Origin: RGIG1681 sp045594425
GTDB taxonomy: Bacteria > Bacillota > Clostridia > Christensenellales > UBA1242
Assembly: GCA_045594425.1 (NCBI GenBank)
Contig: JAZNYK010000016.1
Location: forward strand, 62,001-126,000
Direction: 5' to 3'
DNA: 64,000 nt
The translations under genes were made by a program, and so were the position numbers. The notes below the pieces were generated by a model, which did not search any database, was not told the DNA's origin, and saw only the letters and a list, made by a program, of their open reading frames with translations. Shown piece after piece: positions 51,582-59,525 of this stretch. The first letter of the stretch is position 1. The number at the start of each line of letters is the position of its first letter.

Positions 51582-52871
51582 TAACCTTGCTGCAACTGCA
51601 AAGTGATATATATCAAAGAATATCACAAGCCCGAGCAATAAAAATAATCCAACAGTGTGAATCCAGCCTTCAATTTTTCTGTTAACTGGCTTTCTGAAAA
51701 TCATTTCAATTAACACAAACACTGCTCTTGCACCATCAAGTGATGGAATTGGTAAAACATTAAAGAGTGCCAAGTTCATAGCAAGAAGTGGCAACAAAAG
51801 CAAGAAATAACTGATTCCCATTTGACTAATTTCAGCAATTTGTGCAACGGCAGTAACTGTTCCACCCATATCCTTTAATTGAGTTGAACCTGTAAACAAT
51901 CCACCAAGTGCATCCAAAATCAAATCACAAAGATAGAAACTGAATGGCCATGCCTTTCCTAAAGACTCAAAAAATCCGTATGTTTCATGTTCATAAACAA
52001 AAGAAATTCCCATGTTTACGCTAGATGAAACCTTTATGAATGAACCACCATCAATGAGCGATTGAACATCATTTTCATAAGTTTGTGTGCCTTCAGCATT
52101 TTTGTAAATAGTTGATAGATATGTTTTTAAAAGAGCGTCAGAATCAGTGCCTTCTGTTGAACCCATAACTCCCATCAAAAAGTCAGACATCTCAAGTTTT
52201 ACAATTTGATTATCTTGATTTTTTACAAAAAGTTTATCAATAAAATTGCTTGAATCATAGACATAATAAAATGATTCATATTTGCGTCTTTGCGACTGAA
52301 CATCAACAAGTTCACCATTTCTATTTACTGTGATTGTAAACTTTTCACCTTCTTCATAACCTTTTAAAAGGTCGTTAAATGAACGATATGCTTCAACAGT
52401 TTTTCCATCAACAGCCACAATAATATCATTTGAGTGCAAGCCAGAACCTGTTGTTTCAGAAGTGTCAACCACGCCTGAAATTTTTGGAACTGAAAATCCT
52501 GTAACCATCAAATAAATTGCTGCTGTTAAAATTCCAAATAAAAAGTTAAATGCAACACCAGAAAGCAAAACAATAAGTCGTTTCCAACCTGGTTTATTGT
52601 TAAACGCTTCAGGATTTGGCTTTCCATCTTCACCATTTCCTTCTTCATCTTCACCTTCAAATGCACAAAAACCACCCAAAGGAAGCGCTCTTATAGCAAA
52701 AACTTCACCATCTTTTTTTGTTCGTTTATATAAGGCTGGTCCAAAACCAATAGAAAACTCATTTATCTTAAAACCAAAAATCTTACCAGCACAATAATGT
52801 CCAAATTCATGCACGGTTATCATAACAAGCAAAACAACAAGTGCAAGCAAAATATATATAAAGGTCGTCAT
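51573..52871 (-). CDS. rseP: RseP/RasP-type site-2 protease
   Basis: Membrane metalloprotease cutting anti-sigma factors and signal-peptide remnants. The 432 residues have HEFGHYCAGK (HExxH) in the first helix, a PDZ domain (about 150-215) and NVLPIPSLDGARAVF with the third ligand. An acidic Glu/Asp/Asn insert follows the first helix. It lies next to cdsA as in Bacillus. GGAGAAG precedes the ATG. Confidence 0.94.
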   Translation of the reverse strand: MTTFIYILLALVVLLVMITVHEFGHYCAGKIFGFKINEFSIGFGPALYKRTKKDGEVFAIRALPLGGFCAFEGEDEEGNGEDGKPNPEAFNNKPGWKRLIVLLSGVAFNFLFGILTAAIYLMVTGFSVPKISGVVDTSETTGSGLHSNDIIVAVDGKTVEAYRSFNDLLKGYEEGEKFTITVNRNGELVDVQSQRRKYESFYYVYDSSNFIDKLFVKNQDNQIVKLEMSDFLMGVMGSTEGTDSDALLKTYLSTIYKNAEGTQTYENDVQSLIDGGSFIKVSSSVNMGISFVYEHETYGFFESLGKAWPFSFYLCDLILDALGGLFTGSTQLKDMGGTVTAVAQIAEISQMGISYFLLLLPLLAMNLALFNVLPIPSLDGARAVFVLIEMIFRKPVNRKIEGWIHTVGLFLLLGLVIFFDIYHFAVAARLLI

Positions 52872-52910
52872 TTTCTTCTCCTTATTAAATTTTATGACAA
52901 AAAATTAGTA

Positions 52911-53813
52911 TTATACAAAAAACAAAACAAGAATTATATAAATAAATGTAGACACAAACATCATTCCGTCAACTCGGTCCATAAAACCACCATGTCCTGG
53001 GAAAATGTGTGAAAAGTCTTTAATTCCAATTTTTCTTTTGAGAGCAGAAGCAATCAAATCACCAAGTTGGTTGATGTATGAACCACCAATTGCAATGATA
53101 AGCATTGCTGCCATTGACTTGCCCATTCCTGCAATATTTAGCGCTGTGAACATATCGGTGTAATAGAACAAGAAGAAACATCCAAGTGCTCCAATAACAC
53201 CACCTAAAAGCCCACCAACCACGCCAGCAACTGTCTTTTTTGGTGAAACTTCTGGAATAAACTTTGTTTTTCCAAAAAGCATTCCAACAAAATAAGCACA
53301 GGTATCTGTGAGCATAGATACAACAAAAATCAAAATGATTCCAATATATCCAATTTCGTATGGCAAGTGATTAAGTGCAAACATAAACGCAAGTGGAATC
53401 AATGGATAAGCCACAATTTGCATTGTGATTTTTGTTCTTTCGAACAATGTTGAGTTCAAAACATTAACATCTTGTTCAACAACGCCCTTCTTTCTTTTTT
53501 GTGCAAACCCAATGATATCTGCAGTGAGTGAATATACCAGAACTGCAACTGCCATCAATAAAACATAAATCAATGAATGTAAAATTGATTGTTCTAAATA
53601 AAACACCAAACACATCAGCGCAGGGAGTGCATAAAGAGCCACCATATATGGCTTTTTTTCTGCATTTTTGTATGCACCAATTGTTTCATATAGTGCGGCG
53701 TAAACAATCATCAAAACAAATGCGTCAAAAAACAACGCATGAACCATTTTTAAAAGAACAAATGCAAGGGTTATAACAAAAATCATTGCACCAGTGATAG
53801 TTCTTTGTAACAT
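52911..53813 (-). CDS. cdsA: Phosphatidate cytidylyltransferase
   Basis: Makes CDP-diacylglycerol from phosphatidic acid and CTP in the membrane. The 300 residues have eight or so hydrophobic segments. The signature SPKKTVAGVVGGLLGGV and, near the end, GDLIASALKRKIGIKDFSHIFPGHGGFMDRVD (split motif with the catalytic Asp residues) are present. It is 9 bases after uppS. Confidence 0.96.
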   Translation of the reverse strand: MLQRTITGAMIFVITLAFVLLKMVHALFFDAFVLMIVYAALYETIGAYKNAEKKPYMVALYALPALMCLVFYLEQSILHSLIYVLLMAVAVLVYSLTADIIGFAQKRKKGVVEQDVNVLNSTLFERTKITMQIVAYPLIPLAFMFALNHLPYEIGYIGIILIFVVSMLTDTCAYFVGMLFGKTKFIPEVSPKKTVAGVVGGLLGGVIGALGCFFLFYYTDMFTALNIAGMGKSMAAMLIIAIGGSYINQLGDLIASALKRKIGIKDFSHIFPGHGGFMDRVDGMMFVSTFIYIILVLFFV

Positions 53814-53822
53814 AAAACCCTC

Positions 53823-54539
53823 CTATTTGCCAAATCTTCTGTGTCTGCTTTGATATTCAGCAATGCAATCATCAACGTCTTCTGCCTTAAATGATGGCCA
53901 ATGATGTTTAACAAAATAAAGTTCTGCATAAGCCATGTTATAAAGCATAAAGCCACTAATTCTTCTTTCTCCACTAGTTCTAACCAAAAGGTCAACATCA
54001 GGAGAATCTCCAGTTGTTAAGTATTTTTTGAAAGATGCTTCAGTGATATCTTCTGGCTTAACGTTATCTTTAATCATCTTTTTTGTGGCATTAACAATAT
54101 CATTTCTTCCACCATAAGCCATGGCAATATTAACAATACCTTTTTTGCAATCTTTAGTCGCATCTTCAAGTTCATCAATTATATCTAGCATATCTTGTGG
54201 AAGAAGTGATTTATCACCTGTGTGATGGAACTTATAGTCATGCTTTATAAAATTATCTTTCATGTTTTTAAGTTCTCTGAACAAGTTGAATAAATAATCA
54301 ACTTCTTCTTTGCTTCTATCAAAATTTTCAGTCGAAAAACAGAAAAAAGTAAGGTTTTCAAGACCAATTTCAGATGCTCTGCGAATAACCCTTTTAATTG
54401 CCTCAACACCTTCTTTGTGACCCAGCAAAGTAGGAAGACCCTTTGACCTTGCCCATCTTCTATTTCCATCACAAATAAATGCAATATGCTTTGGCAAATT
54501 TGTTAAATCTGCTTTTCGTTTTTTCTTTCTAAAAAACAT
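53823..54539 (-). CDS. uppS: Isoprenyl (undecaprenyl diphosphate) synthase
   Basis: Makes the C55 lipid carrier for cell-wall synthesis. The 238 residues show HIAFICDGNRRWAR with the catalytic Asp, FCFSTENFDRSKEEV and LLVRTSGERRISGFMLYN. The order frr-uppS-cdsA-rseP is conserved in Bacillota. AAAGGAG precedes the ATG. Confidence 0.96.
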   Translation of the reverse strand: MFFRKKKRKADLTNLPKHIAFICDGNRRWARSKGLPTLLGHKEGVEAIKRVIRRASEIGLENLTFFCFSTENFDRSKEEVDYLFNLFRELKNMKDNFIKHDYKFHHTGDKSLLPQDMLDIIDELEDATKDCKKGIVNIAMAYGGRNDIVNATKKMIKDNVKPEDITEASFKKYLTTGDSPDVDLLVRTSGERRISGFMLYNMAYAELYFVKHHWPSFKAEDVDDCIAEYQSRHRRFGK

Positions 54540-54541
54540 AT

Positions 54542-54745
54542 TTACTCCTTTATGTCCAAATAAAACTCACCACAAACAAGAGTGACCACATCACCCGTCC
54601 ACTTTGCACTGCAAACAAGTGTGGTGTCACACAAATCATTATGTTTAGAGTTTTTTATTATCTCTATCTTTTGAATAGCATTTTCGTTTAATTTGGCGAC
54701 AGCCTTTTCAGGCTCGAGCCCAATAACACACGAAATATCAAACAT
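54542..54745 (-). CDS. Small unknown protein between frr and uppS, 67 residues
   Basis: Not recognised. It begins MFDISCVIGLEPEKAVAKL and contains short strands (IQKIEIIKNS; VVTLVCGEFYLDI) with three Cys. The pattern loosely recalls a single PASTA-like alpha/beta unit, but I would not assign it. It sits 1 base after frr and 2 bases before uppS, so it is translated within this operon. Confidence 0.65.
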   Translation of the reverse strand: MFDISCVIGLEPEKAVAKLNENAIQKIEIIKNSKHNDLCDTTLVCSAKWTGDVVTLVCGEFYLDIKE

Positions 54746-54746
54746 A

Positions 54747-55322
54747 TTAAACCTGCATAATTTCTTTTTCTTTTTCTTCCATCATCTTATCGATTTTCGC
54801 AGAAATTTCATCAAGTTTCTTTTGAACTTCTTTTTCATAAGTTGCAGATTCATCTTCTGTTATTTCACTATCTTTTTTAAGTTTTTTGATTGCTTCAATT
54901 GCATCACGGCGAGCATTTCTGCAAACAACTTTAGTATCTTCAACAAGTTTTTTTGTGCTTTTAACAAGTTCTCTTCTTCTTTCTTCAGTAAGCATTGGAA
55001 AATTAAGTCTGATAACACGACCATCATCAGTTGGTGTGATTCCAAGGTCAGAAGCCATGATTGCCTTTGAAATATTTTTTACATTTGAAACATCCCATGG
55101 AGAAATCATAATTTGTCTTGCTTCTGGAACAGAAACATTTGCCATGTGACCAATTGGAGTTGGTGTGCCATAATAATCAACCAAAATTTTATCTAAAATA
55201 TGAGGGTTTGCTCTGCCCGCACGAACAGATGCAAGTTCACCTTCATAATGTTTAACTGCTTTTGCAAGTTCTTCTTCAAACTCCATAAAAATTAAGTTTA
55301 CATTTTCATTATTTGAATTCAT
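54747..55322 (-). CDS. frr: Ribosome recycling factor
   Basis: Splits post-termination ribosomes with EF-G. The 191 residues have the three-helix domain: GELASVRAGRANPHILDKI, YYGTPTPIGHMANVSVPEAR and LTEERRRELVKSTKKL. AAGGAG lies about 11 bases before the ATG. The gene starts a new transcript from the promoter at 55352-55380; pyrH, usually just upstream, is not here. Confidence 0.97.
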   Translation of the reverse strand: MNSNNENVNLIFMEFEEELAKAVKHYEGELASVRAGRANPHILDKILVDYYGTPTPIGHMANVSVPEARQIMISPWDVSNVKNISKAIMASDLGITPTDDGRVIRLNFPMLTEERRRELVKSTKKLVEDTKVVCRNARRDAIEAIKKLKKDSEITEDESATYEKEVQKKLDEISAKIDKMMEEKEKEIMQV

Positions 55323-55351
55323 AGTTTAATAATCTCCTTTTTCTCATATAT

Positions 55352-55380
55352 AATATACAAGATTTTTTGCTATTTATCAA
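55352..55380 (-). promoter_or_regulatory. Promoter of the frr-uppS-cdsA-rseP operon
   Basis: TTGATA (55375-55380), a 17-base spacer and TATATT (55352-55357). Confidence 0.75.
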
Positions 55381-55453
55381 TCATTTTTCGAAAACAAACA
55401 AAGAAACACATTTCAAAACTATGCTTATAATGCACTTTATGTTAAAAAACAAA

Positions 55454-55482
55454 ATAAAAACACCGAAAATTCGGTGTTTTTT
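55454..55482. terminator. Terminator of rpsB-tsf
   Basis: AACACCGA (55459-55466) pairs with TCGGTGTT (55471-55478), with A and T tracts on both sides, just after the tsf stop. Confidence 0.9.
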
Positions 55483-55490
55483 GATTTTAA

Positions 55491-56141
55491 TTAAGCCTTC
55501 ATTTGTTTGTCAATTTCTTCAGCGAAGTTTTCGTTCTTCTTTTCAAGACCTTCACCCATAACAAATCTAGCAAATCTTCTAACAGAAATCTTTTCACCAA
55601 TTTTTACAACTGAATCATTAACAAGTTGTTCAACAGTGATGTCTGGGTTTTTAACAAATGGTTGTTCAAGCAAGCAAATGTCTTTGTAGAATTTGCCAAT
55701 TTTGCCATCAACAATTTTGTCAGCCATTGCTTCTGGCTTGCCTTCGTTGATAACTTGTGCTTTCAAAATTTCTCTTTCTTTTTCAATTTCTGAAGCATCA
55801 ACTTCATCTCTTGAAACATATTTTGGAGCATTTGCTGCAATATGTAAGCAAATGTCATGACCAAGTGCTTGGAAGTCTTCGTTTTTAGCAACAAAGTCTG
55901 TTTCACAGTTGAGTTCAAGCATAACGCCGATTTTACCATTCATGTGGTTATAAAGGAATACTGAACCTTCTGCTGCAATTCTAGAAGCCTTTTTAGCGGC
56001 TTTTGCAATACCCTTTTCACGAAGCCAATCTGCTGCTTTAGCAAGGTCGCCGTCACATTCTGTGAGTGCGTTTTTGCAATCGAGCATACCTGCACCGGTT
56101 TGTTCTCTGAGTGTTGTGATATCTTTAACTGTAAATGCCAT
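55491..56141 (-). CDS. tsf: Elongation factor Ts
   Basis: Nucleotide exchange factor for EF-Tu. The 216 residues start MAFTVKDITTLREQTGAGMLDCKNAL and include LNCETDFVAKNEDF. It is the short form found in many Bacillota (Bacillus has 293 residues), with one shortened core subdomain. AAGGAG precedes the ATG; it follows rpsB by 31 bases. Confidence 0.97.
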   Translation of the reverse strand: MAFTVKDITTLREQTGAGMLDCKNALTECDGDLAKAADWLREKGIAKAAKKASRIAAEGSVFLYNHMNGKIGVMLELNCETDFVAKNEDFQALGHDICLHIAANAPKYVSRDEVDASEIEKEREILKAQVINEGKPEAMADKIVDGKIGKFYKDICLLEQPFVKNPDITVEQLVNDSVVKIGEKISVRRFARFVMGEGLEKKNENFAEEIDKQMKA

Positions 56142-56172
56142 ATTATTTTCTCCTTAAATAAAACAAATTAAA

Positions 56173-56967
56173 TTAATTATTTTCTGTTTCAGTTTCTGCA
56201 ACTTCAGCAACTGCTTCAGTTGGTTGTGCATTTTCAGCTTGAGCGGCTTCTGCTTCAGCGGCCTTAATTCTTGCAAGTCCTTCTTCGCCTTCTTTTGCTT
56301 CAATGCAAGCGTCTGCCATTGCACCAGCGATAAGTTTAACTGCACGGATAGCATCGTCATTACCTGGGATAACATAGTCAACATCATCTGGGTCACAGTT
56401 TGTGTCAACCAATGCTACGATAGGAATTCCAAGGCTCTTTGCTTCGCGAACTGCGATGTATTCTTTGCCTGGGTCAACAACAAAAAGTGCTGCTGGAAGA
56501 CTTCTCATTTCTTTGATACCGCCAAGGTTATCTTCAAGTTTTTGTCTTTCTGCTTTAAGTTCAAGAACTTCTTTCTTAGGAAGAAGGTCAAACTCACCTG
56601 TTGTTTCCATTTGGTTTAATTTAGCAAGTCTGTCCACTCTGCTTCTGATTGTTTTGAAGTTTGTGAGTGTGCCACCAAGCCATCTGTTGCCCATGTAGAA
56701 CATTCCTGCTCTTTGTGCTTCTTCAATAACGGCTTCTTTGGCTTGTTTTTTTGTTCCTACGAACAAGATGTTACCGCCTGCTTCAACTGTTGATTTTACG
56801 AAAGCATATGCTTCATCAATCAAAGTAACGGTTTTTTCGAGGTCAAGAATATAAATATCATTTCTTGCTGTGAAGATGTATTTTTTCATTTTTGGATTCC
56901 ATTTTCTTGTTGGATGACCAAAATGAACACCAGCCTCGAGAAGTTGTTTCATTGATACAACTGCCAT
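56173..56967 (-). CDS. rpsB: Ribosomal protein S2
   Basis: Small-subunit protein of 264 residues: MKQLLEAGVHFGHPTRKWNPKM, MGNRWLGGTLTNFKTI and PGNDDAIRAVKLI. A C-terminal extension rich in Ala and Glu (about 30 residues) exceeds the usual family end. AAAGGAGAG precedes the ATG. Confidence 0.97.
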   Translation of the reverse strand: MAVVSMKQLLEAGVHFGHPTRKWNPKMKKYIFTARNDIYILDLEKTVTLIDEAYAFVKSTVEAGGNILFVGTKKQAKEAVIEEAQRAGMFYMGNRWLGGTLTNFKTIRSRVDRLAKLNQMETTGEFDLLPKKEVLELKAERQKLEDNLGGIKEMRSLPAALFVVDPGKEYIAVREAKSLGIPIVALVDTNCDPDDVDYVIPGNDDAIRAVKLIAGAMADACIEAKEGEEGLARIKAAEAEAAQAENAQPTEAVAEVAETETENN

Positions 56968-57089
56968 AATTTTTTCTCTCCTTTTGTTTATCCCTCTTTG
57001 TGGGTCACCTGCTTTTGGAACACAAAATCACTCAAAAATTTTAATTTTGTGCAACACCAAAAACATCACCACAAATGTGTGATAGCAAG
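56968..57089 (-). promoter_or_regulatory. rpsB 5' leader with two hairpins
   Basis: About 115 bases between the predicted start point and rpsB. CACAAAAT (57021-57028) pairs with ATTTTGTG (57044-57051). An imperfect ATCAC/GTGAT hairpin lies near 57064-57083. AGGTGACCC (near 57002-57011) follows. Such a leader could serve S2 autoregulation; that is inference. Confidence 0.4.
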
Positions 57090-57118
57090 ATTTTACCACA
57101 AAGATTCTTGTTTTGCAA
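57090..57118 (-). promoter_or_regulatory. Promoter of rpsB-tsf
   Basis: TTGCAA (57113-57118), a 17-base spacer and TAAAAT (57090-57095). Confidence 0.75.
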
Positions 57119-57167
57119 TAATTTTTTACAATTTTTATAATAAATTTATCAAAATTAGAAATATAAC

Positions 57168-57216
57168 AAAATAAAAGTATATATTGGTTATAATAACATA
57201 ACAAATATATACTTTT
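57168..57216 (-). terminator. Terminator of the 57224-58576 lipoprotein gene
   Basis: AAAAGTATATAT (57173-57184) pairs perfectly with ATATATACTTTT (57205-57216). The loop holds a nested GTTAT/ATAAC stem. The downstream tract on the minus strand (ATTTTG) is modest. Confidence 0.7.
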
Positions 57217-57223
57217 ATAGTTA

Positions 57224-58576
57224 TTACACTTCAGTGTATTCTGAGGTATCAAAAATTACTGTTGATGTGTTATATGTGTAATTAATTTTTAATGAACTTA
57301 AAATAGTTCCATCTTCAGCAGTATAAACATTGCTCATAGAAATAATTCTGCCACCTTTTACATTTAAAACAAATTCAACATTTCTAGTTGTGTTCAATTT
57401 TCCAGTGATTGTGAAAACATATAACCCATCAGAATATAACAAACCCGATATTTTTGCTTCAGTAATTTGAATTTTTGCAGTTGCATACGCATTAAAATAT
57501 TCATATCCTGCAACTTCAAGATAGAAATTTGACATTGCAAGAACATAGTTTTCATCAGTCACATCTCCTGATGTATATGTTTTTGTGCTAGCACTATATT
57601 CTTTTGCTGTTCTAGTTGTTGCGTTTGTTGTGATTTCACAATATTTTTCTGTATTTGCAATAGTTGTGTTGTAATGAATCTTTTCAACATTGGTGTCGCG
57701 AGAATATTTTACTGTTGAAGTTAATTCTTGAACCTCTGTGCCTGTTTGAACACCCGAAGCAATGTGATTTACCATTCCTCCATTTTGTTTAAACTCATCA
57801 TACATTCTTTCAACTTCTTCTTCAGCGTCAACTTTTAAACCATAGTCAGAAACATCAAAAACAACATCTTCTGTTCCGAATGTAAAGGTATCCTCATACA
57901 CTCTGTATGTTCCATCTTTATAAATTACTGTATTTTCAAGTTTAGATGGTTTGCCATTCTTGATTGTAAATTTAATTTCAGTGGCAGACTCTTCAACTTC
58001 AGTGTTTGTTATTGTATAAGAAATTTCAAAAACGATTGTTTTTGTTGTTTTGTTTTCAATCATTTCATATTCAACAACGCCAACATTAAAACTTTCAAAA
58101 TCATTCTTGAATGAGTCAAGAAGGTTTTTTGTGTATCCAATAGCAGTTCCAACGGCTGTTAAATTATTAATATACTCATCTTCTTTTACAATTGTTTGTT
58201 CATAAGACTTTGAACTCAAATCATAAATCTTTCTGATATATTGTCCAGCAACTTTTCTATATTCAACATATTGGTCAACATCACCAGCAACATAAACCTT
58301 TTCAATCCCATCATCTTCAGAATAAGAAACTTCAGCAGTTTCTGTTGACTTGATTGAACCAGTTTTGGTGTATTCAACTATAATGTTACTTCCCTTGTGG
58401 TTTGGCACACCATCTTCTGTTAAATCATCATAAACTTTTTGTAGTGTTTGAACTTCTGTTGAAACATTTTCGTTTCCACCATTATTGCCATCGTCTTTAT
58501 TTGTGCAGGCAACTAAAAATGATGCCGAAAAAACAACGGCTACAAGCATAACAAGAATCTTTTTTAATTTTTTCAT
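57224..58576 (-). CDS. Lipoprotein, family A (two-domain repeat)
   Basis: A 450-residue lipoprotein with basic MKKLKK and a lipobox LVAC (C about residue 24), then an Asp/Asn/Gly linker. Two similar beta-rich halves follow. Each has a segment of the type EVSYSEDDGIEKVYV..YVEYRKVAGQYIRKIYD and a later TYRVYEDTF or LKINYTYNTSTVIFDTSEY. The function is unknown; the layout (an extended lipidated beta-sheet protein) recalls the LolA/LppX-like carrier fold, which is only a suggestion. It is related to 59526-60914. The ATG at 58576 has AGGAG. Confidence 0.78.
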   Translation of the reverse strand: MKKLKKILVMLVAVVFSASFLVACTNKDDGNNGGNENVSTEVQTLQKVYDDLTEDGVPNHKGSNIIVEYTKTGSIKSTETAEVSYSEDDGIEKVYVAGDVDQYVEYRKVAGQYIRKIYDLSSKSYEQTIVKEDEYINNLTAVGTAIGYTKNLLDSFKNDFESFNVGVVEYEMIENKTTKTIVFEISYTITNTEVEESATEIKFTIKNGKPSKLENTVIYKDGTYRVYEDTFTFGTEDVVFDVSDYGLKVDAEEEVERMYDEFKQNGGMVNHIASGVQTGTEVQELTSTVKYSRDTNVEKIHYNTTIANTEKYCEITTNATTRTAKEYSASTKTYTSGDVTDENYVLAMSNFYLEVAGYEYFNAYATAKIQITEAKISGLLYSDGLYVFTITGKLNTTRNVEFVLNVKGGRIISMSNVYTAEDGTILSSLKINYTYNTSTVIFDTSEYTEV

Positions 58577-58616
58577 TTGTAATCTCCTAAAATATACTAC
58601 AATACTACAAGCACAT

Positions 58617-58644
58617 TTTATATCATACAAGATTTTTATGTCAA
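58617..58644 (-). promoter_or_regulatory. Promoter of the 57224-58576 lipoprotein gene
   Basis: TTGACA (58639-58644), a 16-base spacer and TATAAA (58617-58622). Confidence 0.75.
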
Positions 58645-58661
58645 ACATATTTTAATCACAC

Positions 58662-58684
58662 AAAAAGACTAGCAAACGCTAGTC
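58662..58684 (-). terminator. Terminator overlapping the stop of the 58679-59494 gene
   Basis: GACTAGC (58667-58673) pairs with GCTAGTC (58678-58684), loop AAAC. Five T follow on the minus strand. The TAG stop codon is part of the first arm. Confidence 0.88.
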
Positions 58685-59494
58685 CTTTTCTCCCAAATAT
58701 TCATCATATATGTCGTCTACATTAAATGGAACTTTTTCATAGGCGTAAGCAGCACTTTCTGTTAAATGGTTTTCACCACTAACGCCTGTGCCTGAATAAA
58801 CTTTGTCGTATTTATATTTATATTCAAGAAGTTTATTGTTTTTTATTGTAACAACACCAAAGTGTTCATTTTTCTCCCAAATCTTATCTACTGTTTCGTT
58901 GTTAGAAAACTCTAAATTGATTGCTTTTTTTTGAGTAAACACGTTGGTTGAAAGTTCAATTTTACACTCTGTTTCACCATAATCAGATGGTCTGTCTTTT
59001 CTTGAAACAAAATCATTAATTTTATCAATTGTTCGTTTCATAACAATTTCTGGATGTGTTTGACATTCTGCCTCATAATCAGCAACTGAAATTGTTGTTT
59101 CTTTAAAATTTGTTTTACCTTTTGTGTATGTTCCATAATCTTTTTTAATTATTGATGAACTGCCGACTTCATACTCAATATAGTTAATACTAATCACTTT
59201 GCCATAGTTATCATAGTTAACATACACAACTTTTTTAGTTTTATTTTCATAACGAATTATATTTTTTGTTGTTGTGATAACCTTTTGACTTCCGTCTCTT
59301 TGTTCTGTTTTATAAGAATATGAAACAGTAAACTCATCGAGAGCATTTTCATAATTACCATAACATTCTTTTAGATACTCTAAAGCCTTGGCTTCATCGC
59401 CCCTGCCCTTTATGGTTTGATATATAAACACCCCACCAAGAGACAAGAGTGCAATTAAAACCATGGCAATAAAAATCTTTAAAAACAACTTCAT
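58679..59494 (-). CDS. Exported/membrane-anchored protein, family A single domain
   Basis: A 271-residue protein. One N-terminal hydrophobic segment (about 5-28) has no lipobox. The rest is beta-rich with TVSYSYKTEQRDGSQKV, VVYVNYDNYGKVISINYIEYEV and a late NNKLLEYKYKYDKVY, the same alternating pattern as the flanking lipoproteins. It looks like a single-domain relative. Function unknown. It follows 59526-60914 in one operon. Confidence 0.75.
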   Translation of the reverse strand: MKLFLKIFIAMVLIALLSLGGVFIYQTIKGRGDEAKALEYLKECYGNYENALDEFTVSYSYKTEQRDGSQKVITTTKNIIRYENKTKKVVYVNYDNYGKVISINYIEYEVGSSSIIKKDYGTYTKGKTNFKETTISVADYEAECQTHPEIVMKRTIDKINDFVSRKDRPSDYGETECKIELSTNVFTQKKAINLEFSNNETVDKIWEKNEHFGVVTIKNNKLLEYKYKYDKVYSGTGVSGENHLTESAAYAYEKVPFNVDDIYDEYLGEKD

Positions 59495-59525
59495 TAAAAC
59501 TTTATCCCCTTGGTGTTAATTTAAT

